A stretch of 64,000 nt of DNA, taken from contig NZ_AP018907.1 of the NCBI RefSeq assembly GCF_003966715.1, positions 1,104,001 through 1,168,000 on the forward strand. Direction: 5' to 3'. This document shows positions 31,162 through 39,931 of this stretch, piece after piece. The stretch is from Blastochloris tepida (GTDB lineage Bacteria; Pseudomonadota; Alphaproteobacteria; Rhizobiales; Xanthobacteraceae). Each line of letters opens with the position of its first letter. The stretch's first letter is position 1. Made by a program: the position numbers and the translations under genes. Under the pieces are notes generated by a model. The model searched no databases. It worked only from the letters and a program-made list of their open reading frames with translations, and had not been told where the DNA came from.

Positions 31162-33411
31162 TCACAGCGCCCAGTGGACGCGTTCGGCGATGTGGAACAC
31201 GCTGGCCGGCGAGTTGGTGACGCCGGTCAGCTCGATCGAGAAGGTCGGGGTCGGTGCGGCCAGCTGGAAGCGGTAGGTGCGTTCGATCCCGGTCGGCACC
31301 GCCTTGTCGACCGTGACGTCCGGCGTCTCCCACCCCGCGCCGACACGCAGGCGGCACCCGGCGTCGTGCGGGGTCTCGTCGAACCCCTCAAGCAGCGTCT
31401 TGACGTAGATATCGGACGACGGGGCCGCGAGGGTCTGCGGCTCGGAAATGTGCCGGAAGGTGGTTTTCGGGCGTGACAGGCGCACCCGTGATCCGCCGAC
31501 CTTGAGGCCGGCATGCATGTCGCGGGTGCCGACGAAGCGGGCGCGGAAGCGTGCCAGCGGTGGCGCAGCAGAGAAGGCGGTGAGATCGTCCGCCGTCAGC
31601 GGCACCCACGCGCCCGATCCGCCCGGCTGCACCTCGTAGATCAGCTCGGTCGACTCCGGCTCGATCGTGCCGGCGAGGATATCGATGGCGCGGATGCCGC
31701 CGTCCAGATTGAGCGCGCCCAGCTCGATCGTCACCTGCGAGGCGCCGAACTGCGCGCCGTAGAGCCGCAGCATCATGTCCTTGGTGAGGTCGCCGAGGTA
31801 GTACTGGCCATCGGTCGAGAAGAAGAAGGTGCCGGCGGTGTAGCCGTTGCCCTCGGCCATGCCGATCTTGTGGTTGGCGGCGCTCGTGACGACGAGCGCG
31901 TAGCGCTTGCCCTTGGTGAGGAAGGTCGGCTGCACCGCCACCTCGGTCCAGTCGCCGACAACGATGGCGGTGTGAGGGACGGTCTGATGCAGGATCGCCC
32001 GCGACAGGTCCGGCACGCCGGCGACGATCTCGGCGAGCGTCAGGAACACCGCCTCATTGGCGGCCTTGGACGTGAAAAAGAGGCCGACCTTGGTCAGCCA
32101 CATGTCGTTCGAGATCAGGAAAGATTGGGCGACCTGGGCGCCGGTGATGGCGTGCTCGACCGTCACATAGTCCCAATAGGTGTCGTCGTACTCGTCGACC
32201 CAGTACTGCTGCAGGCGGTAGAAGACGTGCCCGTCCGAGGCCCGGGTCGAGACCGACAGCACCGCCCAGGTCTCGTCGCCGCGCCGGAAGGTCTGGGTGG
32301 CGGAGTCGTAGGTGCCGGACCGCCACCAGTTGGCATTGGTGCAGGCGGTGCGGGTCACCCCGTAGCGGATGCGCTTGCGGGCGATCGTCCGCTGCACGAT
32401 GTCGTGGCTCTGGAAGCCGTATTGGGCGATGCCGAGATCCGAATGCAGCGGGCCGATCTCCAGCTTCAGCGCGTCGGCGTATCGCGGCAGCAGCAGCCCA
32501 TCGGACAGCGAGGCGTTCGGATCGTTGCCGGCGAAGATGGTGATCTCGGCCTCGGACGCGTTCGCGTCCGCGAACCGCGCGCCTTCCTCGACCAGGCAGT
32601 CGTAGCCGAGGTTCTGGGTGTTGAGGGCGTCGCTCTCGTCGCTATCGAGAAAGCGGTCGGCGCCGTAGTCGGACGCCGTGTCCGGGATCTCGACGCGCTC
32701 CTTCACCCGCGCCATGTCCTCGTAGAGCCGGGAGAGATCCTGCCGGCCGCCCTTGGCGCGGACCTCGTTGGCGAGCGCCGCGAGGTCGGAGGCGAGCGAC
32801 GAGATGCGCGGATCGACCTGGCCCCGCCACGTCTCGATCGCGTCGGTGCGCAGGTCGAGGTCCTCGGTCGAGGCCACCTCGTTGTCGCCGAGCATCGTGA
32901 TCGACACCACCTGGGTCGGGTCGAGGAGGATATCGGCCACCGCGACATAGCCCACCGGGATTACCGGCCGCTGCGGATCGGCGCTCTCGGTGCCGGCAAC
33001 GAAGCTCAGCACGACATCGCGCGACCGGGTGATGGCGACCGAGCGCGGCTCGGTCTGGCCGGTCTCGACGTTCACCAGGAAGTCGCGCTCGGTGATGTCG
33101 CTGTCGGTCTCCTGGCCGGTCGCGGCGAGCGTGACGATGCGCTTCGCCACCGCCGGCAGATGGGGCAGCATCGACTGGATCGTGGTGGCCGAGCGCGCAT
33201 AGACCCCGCCGCCGACATCGTAGAAGCGGCCGGCGTCGACGCGCACCTCGGCCTGTGCCGTCTTGACGACGGTGAGGCCGGCATAGCGGCGGGTGGCCGT
33301 GACGGCATCGCTCACCAGATGGTCGAGCGACTGGCGGGCATAGGCCTGGATGGCGGCGTGATCGGCCGCCTGCTGCTCCTGGTAGTCGCGGAAGTAGACC
33401 TGCTTTTCCAT
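31162..33411 (-). CDS. DUF4815 large phage tail/fibre protein
   Basis: The 749-residue protein starts MEKQVYFRDYQEQQAADHAA and contains long beta-rich regions (VLSVSTRASDGHVFYRLQQY; AQSFLISNDMWLTKVGLFF), consistent with DUF4815 structural proteins of tailed phages. It lies between gene I and the fibre, where P2 has H and G. It may form part of the fibre network or a side structure. Enzymatic motifs are not apparent. Confidence 0.82.
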   Translation of the reverse strand: MEKQVYFRDYQEQQAADHAAIQAYARQSLDHLVSDAVTATRRYAGLTVVKTAQAEVRVDAGRFYDVGGGVYARSATTIQSMLPHLPAVAKRIVTLAATGQETDSDITERDFLVNVETGQTEPRSVAITRSRDVVLSFVAGTESADPQRPVIPVGYVAVADILLDPTQVVSITMLGDNEVASTEDLDLRTDAIETWRGQVDPRISSLASDLAALANEVRAKGGRQDLSRLYEDMARVKERVEIPDTASDYGADRFLDSDESDALNTQNLGYDCLVEEGARFADANASEAEITIFAGNDPNASLSDGLLLPRYADALKLEIGPLHSDLGIAQYGFQSHDIVQRTIARKRIRYGVTRTACTNANWWRSGTYDSATQTFRRGDETWAVLSVSTRASDGHVFYRLQQYWVDEYDDTYWDYVTVEHAITGAQVAQSFLISNDMWLTKVGLFFTSKAANEAVFLTLAEIVAGVPDLSRAILHQTVPHTAIVVGDWTEVAVQPTFLTKGKRYALVVTSAANHKIGMAEGNGYTAGTFFFSTDGQYYLGDLTKDMMLRLYGAQFGASQVTIELGALNLDGGIRAIDILAGTIEPESTELIYEVQPGGSGAWVPLTADDLTAFSAAPPLARFRARFVGTRDMHAGLKVGGSRVRLSRPKTTFRHISEPQTLAAPSSDIYVKTLLEGFDETPHDAGCRLRVGAGWETPDVTVDKAVPTGIERTYRFQLAAPTPTFSIELTGVTNSPASVFHIAERVHWAL

Positions 33412-33422
33412 GCTGAACCTCG

Positions 33423-34631
33423 TTAGGGGCGCCCGACGACGAGCGCGTCGACGCCGGCAATGAGCGGGCGGCCACCCGCGACGAAGCGCGGCTTGGGGCC
33501 GATATCGAGCAGCACGCGGTCCGACAGCCGCTTGGCGGCGCTGGCGGCGCGGCAGACGTCCTGCAGGCGCGTGCCGTCGTGCGGCATCCAGTAGCGCCGC
33601 AGCGCCGCGATGCCGGCGCCGGCCGCCCGCTTATGCCGCTTGCCCGGCACCGACGTCCTCACCACCGCCGTGCTGCGCGGCCATCCGTAGTGGCCGGTGC
33701 CCATGATCTGCACCGCCGGCCCGCGCCGCGGCGCCGTGCCGTCGACCACCGGGAAGCGCTCATAGATGCGCAGCGGCGCCGTCGACGGCACGAAATACGT
33801 CCTGCCAATCGGCATCATCGAGTACACCGATCGTCCGCGCGTGCCGGCCACGACGACACGCTCGGGCTCCGCCGCGATTGCCTGGAGAGTCGGCCCGATC
33901 GGCGAGCGCCACGGCATGCGCGGCTGCGGCGCGATCGTCACCAGCCGCCGCCACGCCTCCGAGGGCACGAAATGCCGGCGGCCGATCGGACGGCCGGCAA
34001 ACACGCGGCGGCCCTCCGAGCCGAGCAGGTGAAGCTGAAACGCTGTGCCGAAATCCTCGACGCGGATCGTGGTCTCGACGCCCTGGACGACCCAGCGCGC
34101 CCGGCGGCGTAGTCGGCCAACCGCCGTCGACGGCACCGCGAACGACCGCGTGACAAACATCGCGTGCAGCGGTCCGCCTAAAAACGCCTTGGCCGGGCCG
34201 AAGGCTGCCGTCTCCTGGACGCGCCAGGTGCGCACCTGCGGCAGCGCCGCAAGCCACGCCTCGCGATCGGCGCGGCTCGCAGACGGTCCCGAGAACACCC
34301 GCTGCGGCGGCGCGGTGATGTCGATCACCTCGCCGCCGGCATAGCGGACGTATTCGCGCAGGCAGTAGGCCGTACCTTTCCGCCGGTGCAGCTCGATCGA
34401 GCGCGCGGTGATCGCCCGCTTGGTCGCCTCCGGCCACGCGCGAAACCACACGTCGACCGACAGCTCCCAGGCCAAAAACGGCAGGAAGGCGGCGGGTGTC
34501 TCGAATGGCCGCTTCACGGCGCGGATCGGTGTCGGGATCGCCGAGATGCGCTCCATCACCGTGGCGCCCGCGCGCAGCGGCTCGCCGGCGGTGGGCGGCA
34601 GCAGATGCGAGGCGTAGGGGATCGCAGCCAT
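33423..34631 (-). CDS. Baseplate/tail protein I (P2 gpI family), C-terminally extended
   Basis: The first 180 residues match phage tail protein I: PFLAWELSVDVWFRAWPEAT, KRAITARSIELHRRKGTAYC and LREYVRYAGGEV. P2 gpI is about 176 residues, but this one is 402. The extra 220 residues contain repeated patterns (GRPIGRRHFVPSEAW; MPIGRTYFVPSTAP) that look like a duplicated beta module. The start is coupled to J (TGATG). Confidence 0.87.
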   Translation of the reverse strand: MAAIPYASHLLPPTAGEPLRAGATVMERISAIPTPIRAVKRPFETPAAFLPFLAWELSVDVWFRAWPEATKRAITARSIELHRRKGTAYCLREYVRYAGGEVIDITAPPQRVFSGPSASRADREAWLAALPQVRTWRVQETAAFGPAKAFLGGPLHAMFVTRSFAVPSTAVGRLRRRARWVVQGVETTIRVEDFGTAFQLHLLGSEGRRVFAGRPIGRRHFVPSEAWRRLVTIAPQPRMPWRSPIGPTLQAIAAEPERVVVAGTRGRSVYSMMPIGRTYFVPSTAPLRIYERFPVVDGTAPRRGPAVQIMGTGHYGWPRSTAVVRTSVPGKRHKRAAGAGIAALRRYWMPHDGTRLQDVCRAASAAKRLSDRVLLDIGPKPRFVAGGRPLIAGVDALVVGRP

Positions 34632-35506
34632 CACACCACCGTCACGGCCAGCGAGACGGTGCCCAGCACCGGGATCTGGTGGTCGGCGCAGACGATGTCG
34701 GCGGCCGGCGCCGAGAGAACCACATTGTCGACGCCGCCGACCTTGGCCGCCGCCGCCGCGCCCAGCGCGTAGAAAATCTGGCCGATGCGGCAGCGCTCGG
34801 CCCCATAGGCGCGCACGGCCGCCTCGGCCGCGGTCCTGATCAGCGTCGGATCCGGCCCGCGCGGCACGATGAGCGTTCCGGCGACATCGACGGTCACCGG
34901 CTCGGCGCGGCGCACCGTCACCACATCGGTCAGGGGACGAACGTCGTCGCGATCGAACAGCGCGATGAGGTCGGCGATCACCGCATCCGCCACCGGCGTC
35001 CCGGCGGCACCGGCCACCGCCACATGCACATGGCCGTCGCGCGGCGACCAGGCCCAGGCGTCGGCGACGTCGGGCGATCGCGTCAGCGCGTGGTAGATGT
35101 AGGCGCCGCGGGCGCCGGCGGTCGAATAGGCGTCGGGGGCGAGCTGGATGCGGCGGCGGAAGCGCTCGTCGCTCTCCATCGCCGCCGGTTCGATTGCGGT
35201 GGCCGGCGTCAGCACCATCCGGCCGACGCCGAAGATCGCCGCGAGGTGGTCGAGATCGGACCCCGCGGCGAAGGCCAGCATCACCGAGCGGGCGGCGGCG
35301 TTGACGCGGTTGCGCAGCAGCACCTCGCGATAGGCCAGCACCCGGATGAACTTCTGGAACGGGTCGGACAGCAGCAGCGCGTCGTAGGCCGGCCACGCCG
35401 CCCGGAAGTCGGCAATCGCCGCCGCGACATAGCTCTCGGCGTCGAGCGCCTCGATCAGCTGCGGCGCCGGCAGCTGCGACAGGTCGATGGTGGTGGGCTG
35501 GATCAC
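34631..35506 (-). CDS. Baseplate assembly protein J (P2 gpJ family)
   Basis: The 291-residue protein has the gpJ pattern: RVLAYREVLLRNRVNAAARS, LAFAAGSDLDHLAAIFGV, ESDERFRRRIQLAPDAYSTA and GARGAYIYHALTRSPDV. It forms the baseplate wedge. Starts with GTG at 35506, overlapping the stop of W (GTGA). Confidence 0.92.
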   Translation of the reverse strand: MIQPTTIDLSQLPAPQLIEALDAESYVAAAIADFRAAWPAYDALLLSDPFQKFIRVLAYREVLLRNRVNAAARSVMLAFAAGSDLDHLAAIFGVGRMVLTPATAIEPAAMESDERFRRRIQLAPDAYSTAGARGAYIYHALTRSPDVADAWAWSPRDGHVHVAVAGAAGTPVADAVIADLIALFDRDDVRPLTDVVTVRRAEPVTVDVAGTLIVPRGPDPTLIRTAAEAAVRAYGAERCRIGQIFYALGAAAAAKVGGVDNVVLSAPAADIVCADHQIPVLGTVSLAVTVV

Positions 35507-35832
35507 AGCGCGACCTCCAGCCCGCTGCCGTCGTCCAGCACGGTCAGCCCGAACGCCACGCCGAAGGTGCCGTCCTGCCCGCCGGCCGACATCCGCACGC
35601 TGTCCAGCGTCACCCGCGGTTCCCACCTGGCCAGGGCTTCGGCCGCCGCGACGCCGATATCGACGACGGTGGGCGGCACGCCGGGCCGGTCGATCATGTC
35701 CGGCACCAGCGAGCCATAGTCGCGGGCGAGCACGACCGTGCCGACCCGCGTCGTCAGAATGTCGAGGATCGACTGGACGAGGTGCGCGGCGCCGTCGAGC
35801 GGCTCCAGGCTGGTGGCGGAGACGCCCATCAT
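35503..35832 (-). CDS. Baseplate protein W (P2 gpW / gp25-like)
   Basis: The 109-residue protein has the lysozyme-like gp25 fold signature: HLVQSILDILTTRVGTVVLA followed by RDYGSLVPDMIDRP. It joins the sheath and wedge. Two adjacent ATG codons (35832, 35829) could start it; the first overlaps the stop of the preceding gene. Confidence 0.92.
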   Translation of the reverse strand: MMGVSATSLEPLDGAAHLVQSILDILTTRVGTVVLARDYGSLVPDMIDRPGVPPTVVDIGVAAAEALARWEPRVTLDSVRMSAGGQDGTFGVAFGLTVLDDGSGLEVAL

Positions 35833-36053
35833 GTGGCGGCTTCCTTGCGCCTGCGGCCGGCGGTGGTGGCTTGCGCCGCCTCGTCCGGCGCGGCGCTGGC
35901 CGGGGCGTCGGCGGCAGGGGCAATGAGGCCGGACAGCAGCGCATAGCGGGCCGCCGGCTCGGCCAAGGCGATGCGCTGGCCGGCCGCCAGGTCGCGGTTC
36001 TGCAGGCGGGTGGGCACGAGGACGACATAGTCGCGGGTCGGTTGGCTGGTCAT
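35829..36053 (-). CDS. Small hypothetical phage protein between V and W
   Basis: A 74-residue protein (DYVVLVPTRLQNRDLAAGQR, IALAEPAARYALLSGLI) with an Ala-rich tail ending in basic residues. Overlaps W by ATGA. P2 lacks a gene here. It may be related to the 76-residue product of 30918-31148. Function unknown. Confidence 0.75.
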   Translation of the reverse strand: MTSQPTRDYVVLVPTRLQNRDLAAGQRIALAEPAARYALLSGLIAPAADAPASAAPDEAAQATTAGRRRKEAAT

Positions 36054-36061
36054 GGGGCACC

Positions 36062-36604
36062 TCAGTGGGGATCGGGGTCGGGGCCGACGATGGGCGGGTG
36101 CGAGACGATGACGGCGGCGCCGTCGACCACCACCCACGAGTCGCCCTTGCGGATCTTGGCGACGGTGGGGGTGACGACGACGCGGGCGTCGCCGATCAGG
36201 CCGCGGATCAGGCCGGCCTCGATCCGCCACTTGGCGTCCTTGACCTCGACGTCGACGCCGTCCGCCTTGATGCGGATCGTCACGTCGCCCCAGGCGTGGA
36301 CGATCTCGTCGTCCGTCTCGGAGGGCGACTTGGCGTCGTCGCGCTGGCAGTACGGGAACACGATGCCCTGCGCCGGATCGCCGGAGGGCGAGATCAGCAG
36401 GATCTGCTGGCCCGGGGTGTAGGGCACCGCGGTCTTCGGCGCGCCGATCGCCTCGATCGTCGGCCGCGCATCGGTCTCGAAGCCGATGTCGACGATCGCC
36501 GTGCGGCTCTTGCCGTCGAACGACTTGACGACGCCGGGCCGCACCAGATTGGCGATGCGCCGGTGCAGCTCGGCGAGCTGGAAGTGGATGGCGGAGAGGC
36601 TCAC
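36062..36604 (-). CDS. Baseplate spike protein V (P2 gpV family)
   Basis: The 180-residue protein shows an OB-fold (NLVRPGVVKSFDGKSRTAIV; TPGQQILLISPSGDPAQGIV) and then a beta-helical stretch with repeated VTIRIKADGVDVEVKDAKWR units. This is the membrane-piercing spike tip. The C terminus ends HPPIVGPDPDPH, and its His residues may bind iron at the apex as in P2. Starts with GTG, overlapping the upstream gene. Confidence 0.9.
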   Translation of the reverse strand: MSLSAIHFQLAELHRRIANLVRPGVVKSFDGKSRTAIVDIGFETDARPTIEAIGAPKTAVPYTPGQQILLISPSGDPAQGIVFPYCQRDDAKSPSETDDEIVHAWGDVTIRIKADGVDVEVKDAKWRIEAGLIRGLIGDARVVVTPTVAKIRKGDSWVVVDGAAVIVSHPPIVGPDPDPH

Positions 36605-37137
36605 GCGGGGCCTCCCTCGGTGGGGGCGACCAGCTCGTCGCCGGCAAGGAGCTGCTGCAGGACGACCGGCGCCGCGGCGAACACGTCCTCTCCGGCGTAG
36701 AGGTCTTGGGTCCAGGCGATCTGCCACAGCCCCAGGCCGGTCTTGTCGATCGCGCCGGAATACAGCGACTCCGCCTCGATCGCGTCGGGCCGGCCGACCT
36801 GGTCGAGGCCCCAGCGATTGCCGTCCAGCGCGGCGGCGATCGCCATCACCAGGGCGAGCGCCCGCCGGTCGCGCTTGGCATCGGCGCCGTCCCTGGTGGC
36901 GACGACCACGACGAGGCGCACCGGAATGACGAACCGGCCCGAATGGTCGCGCTGCCAGCGGCCGGTGCCGAGGATCGCCACCTTCGCCGCCGGCGCCGCC
37001 GCGGAGAACCGCCGGATTTCGGCCTCGTCGAACGTGCCGCCATGGGCTTCGACGGATTTGAGCTGCGGCACCTTGGCCGCGAGCCCGTCGACGACGGCAT
37101 CGAGAAGGTCGAGCAGCGAGGGGGCCTCCAAGCTCAT
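36601..37137 (-). CDS. Mu gp37-like protein (DUF1834)
   Basis: The 178-residue protein (LLDLLDAVVDGLAAKVPQLK ... VIPVRLVVVVATRDGADAKR ... TGLGLWQIAWTQDLYAGE) fits the gp37/DUF1834 group found between head and tail genes in Mu-like phages, and probably acts at the head-tail junction or tail terminus. It overlaps both neighbours by 4 bp. Family assignment is by pattern and position. Confidence 0.7.
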   Translation of the reverse strand: MSLEAPSLLDLLDAVVDGLAAKVPQLKSVEAHGGTFDEAEIRRFSAAAPAAKVAILGTGRWQRDHSGRFVIPVRLVVVVATRDGADAKRDRRALALVMAIAAALDGNRWGLDQVGRPDAIEAESLYSGAIDKTGLGLWQIAWTQDLYAGEDVFAAAPVVLQQLLAGDELVAPTEGGPA

Positions 37138-37616
37138 TTCAAGGCCCCTTCAAGAAAGCGGACGGTGGTGTGCTCGATCTCCTGCTCGTTGTCGGACGAC
37201 AGGCCGAGCCAGGTCCGGGCCGGGATCATCACGCGCCGCGCGAACACCTGCCTGCCGCCGGCCGTGAAGGCCAGCGCCTTTGCCCGGCGCGGCACGATGA
37301 ACGCGCCGAACTGGTGGACGGCGGCGCCGATCCAGCCCGAGCCGACGACGATCTGCTGCGGATCGGCCCGGTAGTCGACCGAACTGTGCAGATGGTGGCC
37401 GGTCTGAAACAGCGCCGGGCGGTCGTCGCGCGTGCGCAGCCACGCCCGGCCGGCCGGCGTGCGCTTCTCGTCCTTGATGCGCCGGCGCGTCTGGCCCTGC
37501 ACCAGGCGGCCGAGTCCCTCCATCAGCACATTGAAGCGGATGGCGCCGATGCGGGCGAGCATGGCCGCCGCCTCGTCGGCCCCGTGCGCCCTGACGATGA
37601 TGATCGCGTCGGCCAT
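37134..37616 (-). CDS. Virion morphogenesis protein (P2 gpS / Mu G family)
   Basis: The 160-residue protein matches the phage virion morphogenesis family: RIKDEKRTPAGRAWLRTRDD, LFQTGHHLHSSVDYRADPQQ and HQFGAFIVPRRAKALAF. It is needed for tail completion and head-tail joining. ATG 37616 is chosen; a GTG at 37625 overlapping the previous stop is possible. Confidence 0.87.
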   Translation of the reverse strand: MADAIIIVRAHGADEAAAMLARIGAIRFNVLMEGLGRLVQGQTRRRIKDEKRTPAGRAWLRTRDDRPALFQTGHHLHSSVDYRADPQQIVVGSGWIGAAVHQFGAFIVPRRAKALAFTAGGRQVFARRVMIPARTWLGLSSDNEQEIEHTTVRFLEGALK

Positions 37617-37621
37617 TTCGA

Positions 37622-38038
37622 TCACCACGCCCGGCGCGGACGCGACACGAAGGCCGCGCCATCCGGCGACGTCGCGCCGCCCACGCTCTCGCCACCGGGC
37701 GACGGATCGATGATGCCGGCCGATGCCTTGCCGTCGGCGATGCGGGCGAGCAGCTTGACGCGGTCGTCGTAGCGGCGGCGGATTTCGTCGGTCAGCCGGT
37801 CCCAGGTGTTGGCGAGCCGGTAGACCGCGATGTCGATGGCGCACGCCTTGAGGATCGGCGGCACGGCGGCCAGCGGCAGCGTGTGGCGCTGGCCGACATA
37901 GGCGTCGATCTCGGCGTCGGCATCGGCCGCGGCCCGCGCCACGGCGGCGTCGAGATCGGCGCCCTCGGGCTGGAGCCCCGCCAGGAAGTCGGGGCCATAG
38001 AGGCTCTCGATGTCGGCGCGGGAAGCGTAGGTGGTCAT
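37622..38038 (-). CDS. Mu gp36-like protein (DUF1320)
   Basis: The 138-residue protein shows DUF1320: YASRADIESLYGPDFLAGLQ, DADAEIDAYVGQRHTLPLA and ILKACAIDIAVYRLANTWDR. Mu gp36 is a connector component. It is followed within 5 bp by the morphogenesis gene. Confidence 0.9.
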   Translation of the reverse strand: MTTYASRADIESLYGPDFLAGLQPEGADLDAAVARAAADADAEIDAYVGQRHTLPLAAVPPILKACAIDIAVYRLANTWDRLTDEIRRRYDDRVKLLARIADGKASAGIIDPSPGGESVGGATSPDGAAFVSRPRRAW

Positions 38039-38042
38039 GGCG

Positions 38043-38207
38043 TCAGGCTCCGGGTGCTGCGGGCGACCGCCTGCGTGCTGCCGTCTCGTGCCGGTCCGCC
38101 GCCGCCCGCAGTGCCCGGGCGCTGATCGGCCCCGGCGCGCGCTCCGCCCGCCGGCGCAGCTCCGCCGCGATCGCGAAATGCTCTGCGCGTGTCCGGGGCA
38201 CCAGCAT
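38043..38207 (-). CDS. Very small phage protein (54 residues)
   Basis: On the minus strand ATG 38207 opens a 54-residue frame reading MLVPRTRAEHFAIAAELRRR, then AERAPGPISARALRAAADRH. It fits exactly between gp36 and the gp35-like gene, leaving 4 bp to the gp36 start. It is helical and basic. Too short for routine gene finding; function unknown. Confidence 0.6.
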   Translation of the reverse strand: MLVPRTRAEHFAIAAELRRRAERAPGPISARALRAAADRHETAARRRSPAAPGA

Positions 38208-38306
38208 CAGTCGATCCTCTGGAATTCCAAAGCGAGGGCGGCGAACCGCCCTCGCCGGGACGAGCCTCGCGGCCCGCGGCGCGCACCTCCCCCGAAGCGC
38301 GCGAAC

Positions 38307-38597
38307 TCAGTCCTCGGCGAGCGTCACGATCAGTTCGGGGTCGGCCTCGATCGCCGCGCGATCGGCTTCCGACAGCTCGGCGACGGCGATCCGGACCGGC
38401 TCGCGCGAGAAGGCGCGGCCGGCGCGCCGCCGCTGCGGCGGGCGCGACCGAACGACCAGCGCGGCCGGCGCGGGCGGCGTCTCCACCACCGGCGGGAGCG
38501 GCCGCGCGGCCGCGTCCACCGCAGCGGTGCCGGCATCCGTGGCCGCAGCGACAGGACCGGAAACGGGGTCATCGGGCTTGCGGGGAGTTTTGGCCAT
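38307..38597 (-). CDS. Mu gp35-position hypothetical protein
   Basis: The 96-residue protein has a Pro/Ala-rich N-terminal half and a C-terminal motif (RRRAGRAFSREPVRIAVAEL, then SEADRAAIEADPELIV) resembling the short C-terminal motif of Mu-like gp35/HI1506 proteins. It follows the major head gene by 22 bp. Role unknown. Confidence 0.72.
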   Translation of the reverse strand: MAKTPRKPDDPVSGPVAAATDAGTAAVDAAARPLPPVVETPPAPAALVVRSRPPQRRRAGRAFSREPVRIAVAELSEADRAAIEADPELIVTLAED

Positions 38598-38619
38598 GAT
38601 GTGCCTCCAGCGACCCGCC

Positions 38620-39516
38620 TCAGTCGAGCCACGGCACGATGAGCACCTCGACGATGCCCTGGTTCGGGTTGTCGGCGCCGTTGGCCTTGCGCGACACCAC
38701 CACGATCTCCTGCGCCTTCTTGCGATTGCTCGGACCGACCACCAGCAACGTCGGCTTGATGCCGAGCGGCTGACCCTCGTCGCTCTTGAAGGCGGACATC
38801 GCGTCGTAGGCGGCGTCGAAATTGGTCTCGTCGAGTGCGGCCTTCGAGCCGAACGCCATCTGCCAGAAGCCGAAGCCGACCGCGTGGCGGGCATAGACGC
38901 CATAGACGAACTCGTTCCGCTTGAAGACGTTCTCGTCCTGAGGGCTGTCCTTGGTCACGAACTCGGGCTTCTTGCGCTCCTGGAAGATGAGCGGCTTCAG
39001 CGCCCGAGAGGTGTCGAGCAGGAACCAGGGGTTCCCCGAACCGGACTGGACGTTGGACACCGAGGTGTCGGCGCCGGTGTCCGGATTGCGGACCGGGTGG
39101 TCGCTGTCGAAGAAATACTGGCCATCGTAGCAGGGCGTCGTGAAGCCGGCCTTGAGCAGCGCGAACACCAGCTCGTCGGGATGGGCGGCAGCGGCACGGC
39201 CCATCTCCTCCATCATCGGCGAATAGACGCCGTACTGGTCGTCCTCGACGGCCGGCCGCGGCACGACGACGGTCGTCTCGAACTCCTTGTTCGGGATGGC
39301 ATAGCCGTGCTGCGAGAGGTTGCGGTAGACGCGCTCGCCGACCCACTCGCGCATCTTCGGCCAGGCGCCGAGCCAGGCGTATTTCTCGGCGGCGGTGGCG
39401 GACGGCACGGTGGTGGCGATCCGGCCGGACATCGGCTGCACGCCGGCGAAGCCGCGCTGGAAGCTCGCCTTGAAGCCGGTGGTGAGGTCCCCGAGGGACT
39501 GGCGGGTGATGATCAT
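38620..39516 (-). CDS. Major head subunit (Mu gpT family)
   Basis: The 298-residue capsid protein has the Mu T signature: IITRQSLGDLTTGFKASFQR, PSATAAEKYAWLGAWPKMRE, RNLSQHGYAIPNKEFETTV and AFGSKAALDETNFDAAYDAM. It forms the icosahedral head. Length is close to the Mu protein (about 305). Confidence 0.95.
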   Translation of the reverse strand: MIITRQSLGDLTTGFKASFQRGFAGVQPMSGRIATTVPSATAAEKYAWLGAWPKMREWVGERVYRNLSQHGYAIPNKEFETTVVVPRPAVEDDQYGVYSPMMEEMGRAAAAHPDELVFALLKAGFTTPCYDGQYFFDSDHPVRNPDTGADTSVSNVQSGSGNPWFLLDTSRALKPLIFQERKKPEFVTKDSPQDENVFKRNEFVYGVYARHAVGFGFWQMAFGSKAALDETNFDAAYDAMSAFKSDEGQPLGIKPTLLVVGPSNRKKAQEIVVVSRKANGADNPNQGIVEVLIVPWLD

Positions 39517-39525
39517 GGCGGATCC

Positions 39526-39924
39526 TCAGATCTCGACCCACACGCCGCCGGCCTCGACGGCGCGCACGGTGCCGGCCTTGGAGCGGGTGTTGGCGGCGGT
39601 GGTCTTGGCGACGGTGGCGTCGTCGACGACGTAGCAGTCCTTGCCGACATCGGCCTGGGTGACGGCATCGTCCGCCTTGTTGGCGAAGCGGAAGACGCCG
39701 CGGCGAACGGTGATCCAGACGTCGCCGGCGGAGCCCGACGAATTGTCGACCGTCTCCTCGGCGCGGCCGGCGGCGATCAGGCCGGTGGCGGTGGCGCCGG
39801 GCTTGGCATTGCCGGCGTCGAGCACGACCAGCGCGCCCTTGAGGATCTTCGTGCTCGCGGCGACGGGGTGGCGATAGATCGCGCCGTCGCGCATCGGCGT
39901 GTCGCGTTCCTGAGTCAGGGCCAT
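39526..39924 (-). CDS. Capsid decoration/stabilising protein (DUF2190-like)
   Basis: The 132-residue protein (YRHPVAASTKILKGALVVLD, DVWITVRRGVFRFANKADDA, GKDCYVVDDATVAKT) fits the DUF2190-type capsid cement proteins. It lies between scaffold and major head genes, where decoration proteins are usual. The exact family is inferred. Confidence 0.75.
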   Translation of the reverse strand: MALTQERDTPMRDGAIYRHPVAASTKILKGALVVLDAGNAKPGATATGLIAAGRAEETVDNSSGSAGDVWITVRRGVFRFANKADDAVTQADVGKDCYVVDDATVAKTTAANTRSKAGTVRAVEAGGVWVEI

Positions 39925-39931
39925 GGCGTCC